The position numbers and the translations under genes were made by a program. The notes under the pieces are model-generated. The model searched no databases. It saw nothing but the letters and a program-made list of their open reading frames with translations, and was not told the DNA's origin. 39,594 nucleotides of DNA, from contig JAUMWR010000022.1 of assembly GCA_030529545.1 (NCBI GenBank), positions 1-39,594 of the forward strand. The letters are read 5' to 3'. Shown one piece after another: positions 33,915 through 39,594 of the stretch. The stretch is from Buchananella hordeovulneris. Its GTDB lineage: Bacteria; Actinomycetota; Actinomycetes; Actinomycetales; Actinomycetaceae. Each line of letters begins with the position of its first letter. Within the stretch, counting starts at the first letter, position 1.

Positions 33915-34853
33915 TTAACCCTTCACGGCGCCAGCGGAAAGGCCGGACTGCCAGAAGCGCTGCAAGCCAAGGAACATGACGATCAACGGGATGACACCCA
34001 TCAGGGAGCCCAGCAGCGTGGCACCGCTGTCCGCGTTGTGCTTTGCGGCGGAGTACATGCCGTACAGACCCACGGTCACCGGCTTGAGCTCTGCCTTGTC
34101 CAGCATCATCAGTGGAAGCAGGAAGTTGTTCCAGGAGGCCACGAAGATGAACAGGAAGATGGTCACCATAGCGGGAGCCAGCAGACGCATAACGATGGTG
34201 AAGAAGATGCGCACCTCGCCGGCTCCGTCGATGCGGGCCGCCTCCAGGAGCTCGTCCGGGACCGTGTCTGCGTAGATGCGGCCCAGGAACACACCGAACG
34301 GGCTCACCGCACCCGGCAGGATGACGGCCAGCGGGGTGTTGAGCATGCCCAGCTTGAAGAAGACCACGTAGAGCGGAACCGTCAGCAGGGCCACCGGCAT
34401 CAGCAGGCCAGCCAGGATGGCCACCTGCGCACCGCCACGACCGGGGAAGGCGAACTTGGAGATCGCGTAACCGGCGGAGACGGAGATCAGCACGCCGATT
34501 AGGCCAGCGGCGCCGGAGTAGAACACCGAGTTGGCGATCCACCGCCAAAACATGCCGGACTGTTCGCCGTAGTTCATGAGGAAGTCGAAGTTCTTAACGA
34601 GCTCCGCAGAGTCCCCGGTGAACCAGAAGGGGTTGGTGATGGTGATCTCAAAGTCGCTCTTGGTGGAGGCGACGATCAACCACCAGATCGGGAACAGGAA
34701 GTAGAAGGCCACGATCGCCAGGGTGGCGCGGGTGGCGAACTTCGCTACAGCTCCCGGCTCGATCGAGCGGGGGGTGTTGGACTTGGAAGTGCGGAACGTA
34801 CGACCGTCGGGCAGCACACCGCTCTTCTTGTAGTTGGCAACTGCGGCACTCAT
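33915..34853 (-). CDS. Sugar ABC transporter permease, MalG/MsmG type
   Basis: 312 aa. Six TM helices after a ~45-residue cytoplasmic N terminus. The ATPase-docking EAA loop is seen as DELLEAARIDGAGEVRIFFTIVMRLLAPA, and SWNNFLLPL is a typical CUT1-family segment. It pairs with the permease encoded just upstream (TGATG overlap of stop and start) and with the lipoprotein gene at the head of the operon. No ATPase is encoded in the operon. The transported sugar is not predictable from sequence alone. Confidence 0.94.
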   Translation of the reverse strand: MSAAVANYKKSGVLPDGRTFRTSKSNTPRSIEPGAVAKFATRATLAIVAFYFLFPIWWLIVASTKSDFEITITNPFWFTGDSAELVKNFDFLMNYGEQSGMFWRWIANSVFYSGAAGLIGVLISVSAGYAISKFAFPGRGGAQVAILAGLLMPVALLTVPLYVVFFKLGMLNTPLAVILPGAVSPFGVFLGRIYADTVPDELLEAARIDGAGEVRIFFTIVMRLLAPAMVTIFLFIFVASWNNFLLPLMMLDKAELKPVTVGLYGMYSAAKHNADSGATLLGSLMGVIPLIVMFLGLQRFWQSGLSAGAVKG

Positions 34854-35836
34854 CAGTCCTTGTCCCCAATCTTTGACTGAACGAAGGCGTAGATCGCAGC
34901 CAGCACACCCGCGATGATCGCCATGACGATCGAAATCGCGGAACCCGGACCAAGGCCGTTAGGCGTGTAGGCGGTGTTGGTGGCGGCGTTGTAGGCCATC
35001 ATCATCGGCGTGTAGTCCATGTTGCCGAGGCCGGGGTTAGTGGCTGTGATGACCTGGGGCTCGTTGAAGAGCTGGATGGTGCCGATGATGGAGAGTAGGA
35101 CCGCGAGCAGAGCAGCGGACTTCACCATCGGGATCTTGATCTTGCGGACGATGGTCCACCCGGTGGCGCCGTCAATGCGGGCCGCCTCGTAGAGGTCGTG
35201 CGGAATGGACTGCAGGGCGGCCAGGAAGATCAGCATGTTATAGCCCATGAACGTCCATGTGGTCATGTTCGCCATGGAGGCCAAAACGATGTTCTTGTCA
35301 AAGAAGTTGACTTCGATTCCTAGGTGCGCCAGCAACTTGACGAGCGGGGAAACTTCGGGGTGGTACAGGAAGGACCAAACCATCGCGGCGATAACGCCCG
35401 GAATTGCGAAGGGTAGGAAATAGACCAACCGGTAGAAGCTGACGTACTTGGCGGCAAGCGAGTCAAGCAGGAGAGCCAGGGCCAGCGCGCCCAGGATCAT
35501 GACGGGGATCTGGAAGGCACCGAAAGTCATCACTCGACCGATGCCGCGCCAGAAGCGCTCATCAGTGACAACTGCCTTGTAGTTTTCCAGGCCAACGAAG
35601 ACGGAGACCTTGCCGCCCCCTCCGAAGAGGCCACCTTCAGCCTTCTCCTGGAAGAAGGAGGCGTAGATGGAGATGACAATCGGGACGAGGAAAGAGAGAG
35701 TGAAAAGAAGGGCGAACGGAGCTAAGAATCCCCACCCGTAACGGGCCGCACGCCTACGGCGAGCGCGAACGCTCGCTTCGTTGGATCGAGGGGAGTCGAT
35801 GGTAGCTTCCGGCACACCTGGTCCTGTTGCAGCCAC
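34853..35836 (-). CDS. Sugar ABC transporter permease, MalF/MsmF type
   Basis: 327 aa with six TM helices. A basic N terminus (RARRRRAARYGWGFLAPFALLF) precedes TM1, and the EAA loop is DLYEAARIDGATGWTIVRKIKIP. The family segment LLSIIGTIQLFNEPQVIT is present. The GTG at 35836 follows AGAAGGAC by ~7 nt. It is separated from the substrate-binding lipoprotein gene by a stable hairpin, which would lower permease relative to lipoprotein synthesis. Confidence 0.94.
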   Translation of the reverse strand: MAATGPGVPEATIDSPRSNEASVRARRRRAARYGWGFLAPFALLFTLSFLVPIVISIYASFFQEKAEGGLFGGGGKVSVFVGLENYKAVVTDERFWRGIGRVMTFGAFQIPVMILGALALALLLDSLAAKYVSFYRLVYFLPFAIPGVIAAMVWSFLYHPEVSPLVKLLAHLGIEVNFFDKNIVLASMANMTTWTFMGYNMLIFLAALQSIPHDLYEAARIDGATGWTIVRKIKIPMVKSAALLAVLLSIIGTIQLFNEPQVITATNPGLGNMDYTPMMMAYNAATNTAYTPNGLGPGSAISIVMAIIAGVLAAIYAFVQSKIGDKD

Positions 35837-35884
35837 GAGACTTGTCCTTCTGGGAATACGCCCTAGTCGAGGAGGCTATTCCTC

Positions 35885-35923
35885 CGGTGAGGGGGCTGGC
35901 CTCCGGGGCCAGCCCCCTCACCG
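35885..35923 (-). terminator. Intra-operon hairpin after lipoprotein gene
   Basis: The 17-bp perfect arms CGGTGAGGGGGCTGGCC and its complement have a 5-nt loop. No T-tract follows, which fits partial termination or mRNA 3'-end stabilisation of the binding-protein message. Confidence 0.75.
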
Positions 35924-35945
35924 CGGCGTTGAGGTTACTGGGTTA

Positions 35946-37268
35946 TCACTCAGCGACGTTCAGGCCGGCATCCTTGAGAGCCTGGACACCGACGGTCTGA
36001 GCCTCGGACACCATGTCGGCGAACTTGGCCTCACCGGTGGCCACCTTGCCAGCAACCTCGGACAGCTTCGTCGCCACGGCCGGGAAGGACGGGGAGAAGG
36101 CGAAGTCCGGGTTCAGGGTGCCAGCGATCTCAGACAGGGTCTTAAAGACGTCCTGGTCGCCGAAAATCGGCTTCAGGCTCTCCGGGGTGGTCAGCTCGCC
36201 CTTGGCGGCGGGGAGCAGACCCTGAGCCTGCATGTCCGGGATGTGGGTGTTGAGGAAGTCGGCGAACTCAACGGCCTTCTCCACGTTGGAGCAGCCCTTC
36301 AGAACGGCGACAGCGGAACCACCGTCGGTACCGGTGGCCGGCTTGGAAGCGTCGAACACCGGGATCGGGGCAACGGCCCAGTCCTTCTGGCCCTCGAACG
36401 CCCAGTCAGCAGCCTCCCAGGAGGCACCGATGTAACCGGAGATGGTGCCGTCGGTCAGCTTGCCGGCCCACTCCTCGCCCCAACGCGGGAAGGTAGCGAC
36501 CAGCTTCTGGTCCAGCAGCTCCTGCCACAGGGCAGCAACCTTCTGAGTGGCCTCGTCGTTGACGGTGACCTTCCAGGCGTCGCCCTCGGCGGCAAACCAC
36601 TTGGCGCCAGCGGAAGCGGCGGTGCCGGAGAACAGCATGCCCTGCTCGTCGGGCTGGAACACGCCGATGTACTTGCCCTTGTCGGCGGCGGTCTTCGCAG
36701 CAACCTTGAACTCGTCCCAGGTGGTAGGCACCTCGATACCGAGCTCCTTGAAGGTGGCCTTGTTGTAGAAGTAGACCAGAACGCCGAGGTCCTGCGGGAT
36801 ACCCACAGTCATGCCACCAACCTTGGCGGAAGCCCAGGCGCCGGCGCCGTAGTTACCCTCGTAAGCGGCGGCAACAGCGGTGACGTCCTCCAGGTTGCCC
36901 TGGACGTACTGGCTGCCCAGGTGCTCGTAACCCATCTGGGCCAGGCAGGGGGCGTTGCCGGCCTTCACGGCCTGGCCGATCTTGGTGTAAGAGTCAGCAG
37001 CGGAACCCTCGAACTTGGTGGCCGCAACCTGTGCGTCCGGGTTGGCGGCGTTCCACTCGGCAACGATCGCGTCGACGCCCTTGGCGTCGGGCAGACGGTG
37101 CCAGTACTCGATCGCGGCGCCGGTAGCCGGGGCCTCTGCCTCGGTCGACTCAGCAGTGCTGGGAGCCTCGGTGGCGCCTTCACCGGCGTTCGTGCCGGAG
37201 CAACCGGCAAGAACGAGGGAGGATGCGGCCAGCAGACTTGCAGCAACGGCAGCCTTGCGGATGCTCAT
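35946..37268 (-). CDS. Sugar ABC transporter substrate-binding lipoprotein
   Basis: 440 aa. A signal peptide (MSIRKAAVAASLLAASSLVLAGC) with lipobox LVLAGC; Cys23 would be lipidated. A Thr/Glu/Ala-rich tether (about 24-48) is followed by the extracellular solute-binding family 1 domain: IEYWHRLPDAKGVDAIVAEWN, GIPQDLGVLVYFYNK, and SWEAADWAF, the latter rich in sugar-stacking aromatics. The ATG at 37268 is chosen by the signal peptide and an AGAGG 6 nt upstream. It heads the operon with the two permeases. Codon bias suggests high expression. Confidence 0.95.
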   Translation of the reverse strand: MSIRKAAVAASLLAASSLVLAGCSGTNAGEGATEAPSTAESTEAEAPATGAAIEYWHRLPDAKGVDAIVAEWNAANPDAQVAATKFEGSAADSYTKIGQAVKAGNAPCLAQMGYEHLGSQYVQGNLEDVTAVAAAYEGNYGAGAWASAKVGGMTVGIPQDLGVLVYFYNKATFKELGIEVPTTWDEFKVAAKTAADKGKYIGVFQPDEQGMLFSGTAASAGAKWFAAEGDAWKVTVNDEATQKVAALWQELLDQKLVATFPRWGEEWAGKLTDGTISGYIGASWEAADWAFEGQKDWAVAPIPVFDASKPATGTDGGSAVAVLKGCSNVEKAVEFADFLNTHIPDMQAQGLLPAAKGELTTPESLKPIFGDQDVFKTLSEIAGTLNPDFAFSPSFPAVATKLSEVAGKVATGEAKFADMVSEAQTVGVQALKDAGLNVAE

Positions 37269-37328
37269 ATTTTGCCTCTCCGTTGAGATGAAGCGAAGCA
37301 ATCACCAACTGATCACTTCTGCACGTTT

Positions 37329-37347
37329 GTGCGGCTTTTTGCCGTAC
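37329..37347. promoter_or_regulatory. Small hairpin upstream of the lipoprotein gene
   Basis: GTGCGGC-TTTTT-GCCGTAC forms a 7-bp stem with one G-T pair, ~60 bp before the lipoprotein start. It could be an operator half-site pair or part of the leader. Role unknown. Confidence 0.3.
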
Positions 37348-37408
37348 TGAGAGCAAGTTTAAGCAACCCGCCGGGAGTGCCGCAACAAATTCCGGTCACA
37401 GTTGCGTT

Positions 37409-37446
37409 GCAGATCACAGCCGCAGCGGCATGATCTGCGCCCTTTT
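37409..37446 (+). terminator. Terminator-like hairpin with no gene upstream on its strand
   Basis: GCAGATCA and TGATCTGC flank an inner GCCGC-A-GCGGC, and CCCTTTTT follows on the plus strand. It lies between the divergent lipoprotein and xth genes, so no known plus-strand transcript ends here. A small plus-strand RNA or antisense leader is possible; the inverted repeat could instead be an operator. Confidence 0.5.
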
Positions 37447-37514
37447 TGCGTTCTCCCGGGACCATCGCCCTGCCCACACCTGCCGCTCACTCCGCGCCTG
37501 GTGCCCGCCCCCTC

Positions 37515-37520
37515 TAGGCT
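37515..37520 (+). promoter_or_regulatory. -10 box TAGGCT, leaderless-type, for xth
   Basis: TTCTCC (6 nt) separates it from the ATG at 37527; no Shine-Dalgarno sequence is present. Confidence 0.6.
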
Positions 37521-37526
37521 TTCTCC

Positions 37527-38309
37527 ATGCGCATTGCCACTTGGAACGTGAACTCTATTCGCACCCGCCTGGACCGAGTCCTGGCCGCCCTAGCCAGGCA
37601 TGACCTGGACGTGTTGGCCATGCAGGAGATCAAGTGCAAGGACACGCAGTTCCCCACCGCCGCGTTCGAGGAGGCGGGCTACGAGGTGGCCACATGGGGC
37701 GAAAACCAGTGGAACGGCGTGGCGATCGCTTCCCGCGTGGGCATGACCGGCGTGGAGCGGGGCTTTGCGGGCCAGCCTGGCTTCGCTAAGACCGGGGAAC
37801 CGGTGCTGGAGCCGCGCGCACTGAAGGCGACCTGCGGCGGGATCGACATCTGGAGCCTGTACGTGCCCAACGGTCGCGAGCTTGATGACCCGCACTACGC
37901 CTACAAGCTGGAGTGGTTGGCGCGGTTCGCCGACGTCGCCGCAGGCGCCGCCCGTAACGGCGATTCCTTCGTGGCGATGGGCGATTTCAACGTGGCCCCG
38001 CGCGATTGTGACGTGTGGAGTCCGGCTTTCTTCGAGGGCAAGACGCACACCTCTCCCGCCGAGCGCGCCGCGTTTGCTGCCTTGAGCGAGGCGGGTTTGA
38101 GCGAGGTGACGATGCCGCGCGCCTCCGGCTACACCTACTGGGACTACCAGCAACTGCGCTTTCCGAAGAACGAGGGGATGCGCATCGACTTCGCGCTGGC
38201 GACTGAGCCGGTGGCGCAGCGCGTCAGCCGCGTGCTCTTGGACCGCGAGGAGCGCAAGGGCAAGGGTGCCTCCGACCACATCCCGGTCGTAATCGACTTA
38301 GCGGATTGA
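37527..38309 (+). CDS. xth: Exodeoxyribonuclease III / AP endonuclease
   Basis: 260 aa Mg-dependent endonuclease/exonuclease/phosphatase-fold enzyme acting at abasic sites and 3' blocks in base excision repair, downstream of Ung. Catalytic residues are all visible: N7 in TWNVNSIR, E34 in MQEIK, Y112 in LYVPNG, D153 and N155 in MGDFNVAP, and D250-H251 in the terminal SDHIPV. YWDYQQLRFPKNEGMRIDF is the usual substrate-binding segment. The start is fixed by the family N terminus and the TAGGCT box. It ends in a hairpin with a T-run. Confidence 0.95.
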   Translation: MRIATWNVNSIRTRLDRVLAALARHDLDVLAMQEIKCKDTQFPTAAFEEAGYEVATWGENQWNGVAIASRVGMTGVERGFAGQPGFAKTGEPVLEPRALKATCGGIDIWSLYVPNGRELDDPHYAYKLEWLARFADVAAGAARNGDSFVAMGDFNVAPRDCDVWSPAFFEGKTHTSPAERAAFAALSEAGLSEVTMPRASGYTYWDYQQLRFPKNEGMRIDFALATEPVAQRVSRVLLDREERKGKGASDHIPVVIDLAD

Positions 38310-38323
38310 GGTGAGGGCTGGCT

Positions 38324-38358
38324 CCCGCCTAGCGGCGCGACGCCGGGCGGGGATTTTT
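38324..38358 (+). terminator. Rho-independent terminator of xth
   Basis: The stem CCCGCC-(TAG bulge)-CGGCG with loop CGA and complement CGCCG-GGCGGG is followed by GATTTTT. Confidence 0.8.
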
Positions 38359-38361
38359 CCC

Positions 38362-38378
38362 TGGCCGACGTCCCTCCC
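38362..38378 (+). repeat. Dispersed motif, intergenic copy after xth
   Basis: TGGCCGACGTCCCTCCC; the next bases CGCGCCCACTAACGC again resemble the extended unit seen at 16871 and 5460. It lies between converging genes. Confidence 0.45.
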
Positions 38379-38399
38379 CGCGCCCACTAACGCCTTGAC

Positions 38400-39203
38400 C
38401 TATTTGATGGCGGCCAGGATCTCGGCGTCGAGCTGCGGCCAGAGGTCGCGGTGCAGAGCGGAGAACGGGGAGGCTCCCAGGAACACTGCGCAGGCGCCCA
38501 GCTCGGGCCGGCACCAAAGGAAGGAGCCGGCCTGCCCAAAGTGCCCGTAGGAGAGGCCCGCGTGGCCGGCGCTGAGCCAGTGGGGTTCCTTGACTGCGCG
38601 GATTTCTGGGCCCATTGCCCACAGGTTGTCTGCCTGGCGGCCGTAGCCGGGCAGGATGCCAGGCAGACCGGGAAAGGCGGGCGCGGTCATGGTGGCGTGG
38701 GTGGCGGCGGAGAGCAGGGTTGGTTGCAGCAGTTCCTGGGCCAGCAGGATCAGATCTGTCGCCGGACCGCTCGCCCCGTGCGCGGTGTTACCCGGTTCGG
38801 TGGCGGACATGCCAAGTGGCAGCAGGATTTCCTGTTCCAGCCAGTCGGTGGCCTCCATTCCGGTGGCCTCGGCCAGGATCCTGCCTAGTTCTTCGTAGCC
38901 ATAGTTGGAGTAGATGCGCCGGGTGCCGGCCGGGGCCAGCTGAGCGTCAGACTCGCTGTCCACGCCGGCGGCGTGGGCCAGTAGGTGGGCGACGGTGGCG
39001 CCCTGTGGCCTGGCCGGCTGGTCCAGGTCCAGCAGGCAGCGTTGGGCAGCCAAGTGCACGCCGAGGGCCGTCAGCAGCTTGGAGACGGAAGCCCACCGGA
39101 AGGTGCGGTCCACGTCGCCGGTCCGCAGCGCCTCCTGCCCGTTCACGTTCACGATCAAGGCGGTCGGGAAGGGGAAACTCTCCAGCGTCTGCAGATGCAC
39201 CAT
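38400..39203 (-). CDS. Serine hydrolase, beta-lactamase/esterase fold
   Basis: About 267 aa of the class C beta-lactamase / D-alanyl-D-alanine carboxypeptidase-like family. The catalytic S39-V-S-K42 is in WASVSKLLTALG, the Y98-S-N100 in RIYSNYGYEELG, and a histidine-glycine motif (HAG, HFGQAG) lies near 214-226. The protein is shorter than typical members (~350-400 aa) and has no signal peptide, so a cytoplasmic esterase/amidase is more likely than a penicillin-binding enzyme. The start is uncertain: ATG at 39203 or GTG at 39200, with AGAGG very near. Longer upstream frames run into the repeat region and are rejected. Confidence 0.82.
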   Translation of the reverse strand: MVHLQTLESFPFPTALIVNVNGQEALRTGDVDRTFRWASVSKLLTALGVHLAAQRCLLDLDQPARPQGATVAHLLAHAAGVDSESDAQLAPAGTRRIYSNYGYEELGRILAEATGMEATDWLEQEILLPLGMSATEPGNTAHGASGPATDLILLAQELLQPTLLSAATHATMTAPAFPGLPGILPGYGRQADNLWAMGPEIRAVKEPHWLSAGHAGLSYGHFGQAGSFLWCRPELGACAVFLGASPFSALHRDLWPQLDAEILAAIK

Positions 39204-39306
39204 GCCTCTACCTTGCCACGGATGGGCGCAGTGGCCGAAGGAACGGGCAGTGCCGGCCACCCCAGCGATGTTGCTGCCTGCCCGGTGGCCGCAGGCTCCC
39301 GGAGCG

Positions 39307-39426
39307 GGGCGACGCGGACACAACCTGGGCGACAAGACCGCCACCTGGGCGACAAGAACCGACGCGTTCTCGTCGCCCAACATCGGCTCTAGTCGCCGAG
39401 CATCGGTCCTTGTCGCCGAACTCCCC
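39307..39426 (-). repeat. Six-unit 20-bp dyad element, copy 2
   Basis: GGCGAC at 39308, 39328 and 39348, and GTCGCC at 39372, 39392 and 39412; the shared dyad centre is 39362.5 and the 18-base gap between the two inner cores equals that of copy 1. Sequence outside the cores aligns with copy 1 in reverse orientation: the outermost unit here matches the far unit of copy 1 at 18 of 20 bases. Confidence 0.9.
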
Positions 39427-39512
39427 GGCGGGCGCGCCAAATGGCCACCAAGGACGCAGCGGGCACCGTCTGCTTGGCACGATGCAAAGGCCCGGGGGTG
39501 GCACCGTGTTAT

Positions 39513-39541
39513 GTTGCCCCCCCCGGCCCCGGCGGGGCAAC
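39513..39541. repeat. Hairpin GTTGCCCC ... GGGGCAAC
   Basis: An 8-bp perfect stem with a 13-nt G/C loop, about 20 bases before the poly-C run. It could be a terminator or a chance fold. Confidence 0.4.
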
Positions 39542-39561
39542 ACCCGGGCACAGCGGGGCCA

Positions 39562-39582
39562 CCCCCCCCCCCCCCCCCCCCC
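39562..39582 (+). repeat. Homopolymer of 21 C
   Basis: An uninterrupted C run twelve bases from the window end. Either a slippage-prone tract or a sequencing/assembly artefact at a contig edge. Confidence 0.6.
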
Positions 39583-39594
39583 GGGCGCCGGTGG

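Larger units (their letters stand above)
39204..39594. other. 391-bp non-coding end of window with repeats and a poly-C tract
   Basis: It contains the upstream region of the serine hydrolase gene, the second six-unit dyad element, a hairpin (39513-39541) and a 21-C run. Open frames crossing it are read through the repeats and look spurious. No gene is supported. Confidence 0.65.

Noticed and set aside
37931..37946. GCCGACGTCGCCGC in xth as another dispersed-motif copy
   Set aside because: It lacks the AACGTCG/CGACGTT core spacing of the family and lies in normally conserved-length coding sequence.
39208..39551. N-terminal extension of the serine hydrolase or separate ORFs through the repeats
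   Set aside because: The translated sequence is read through the 20-bp repeat and poly-C region, is Arg/Gly/Pro-rich, and lacks family similarity.

Overview
The window is high-G+C, densely coded chromosomal DNA from an actinobacterium. The evidence is strong G/C third positions, a WXG100 protein, a GroEL gene with CIRCE operators and no adjacent groES, many start codons preceded by a leaderless-type -10 hexamer, a Ser/Thr kinase, and the order PH-domain proteins / DUF2520 / panC / panD / lysS. I would guess Actinomycetaceae, but no rRNA or other decisive marker is present. No rRNA, CRISPR array, integrase or insertion sequence was seen. About 31 genes and one tRNA are supported.

Layout. 1-2400: a small basic ORF, a nitroreductase, and a visibly lower-G+C AAA ATPase with a winged-helix tail that looks acquired. 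2479-8800 (minus): one long gene run, two bacterial PH-domain membrane proteins -> DUF2520 -> panC -> panD -> lysS, mostly joined by GTGA/ATGA overlaps. 8973-12863 (plus): an OmpR-type response regulator, its histidine kinase (GTGA overlap) and a degenerate HD-domain protein. 13031-16809: a WXG100 protein, orphan groEL with two CIRCE operators, a LytR_C membrane protein and ung. 16932-19745: a DUF4091 (GH123-like) protein and a divergent SGNH hydrolase. 19963-23459 (minus): tRNA-Thr(TGT), a DsbA-like membrane thioredoxin and a Ser/Thr kinase. 23649-31484: a sugar-importer ATPase (MsmK/UgpC type), a GlsB/YeaQ-type small membrane protein, a DUF4032 kinase-like protein, an unknown protein, a GH42 beta-galactosidase and class II fructose-bisphosphate aldolase. 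31611-33816 (minus): trmH-like, pyrE, SDR. 33915-37268 (minus): a complete sugar ABC importer except for its ATPase (lipoprotein, then two permeases), which the MsmK-type ATPase 10 kb away could energise. 37527-39203: xth, and a beta-lactamase-fold serine hydrolase on the opposite strand. The end carries repeats and a 21-C homopolymer.

The signals least explained by ordinary annotation are these. (1) A ~120-bp intergenic element present twice (21169-21288 and 39307-39426), built of six 20-bp units arranged three forward plus three inverted, with identical geometry in both copies. (2) A dispersed ~18-bp motif around GGCCGACGTTSCCGCC / GGGGACGACGTTCCC in at least 13 places, both between genes and in frame inside protein linkers or apparent insertions, in several reading frames. 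(3) An array of seven Thr-x-x-Leu motifs with ~12-residue spacing in the linker of the Ser/Thr kinase, resembling a row of FHA-docking phosphosites. (4) A pattern of TANNNT hexamers 6-7 nt before start codons at ten genes.
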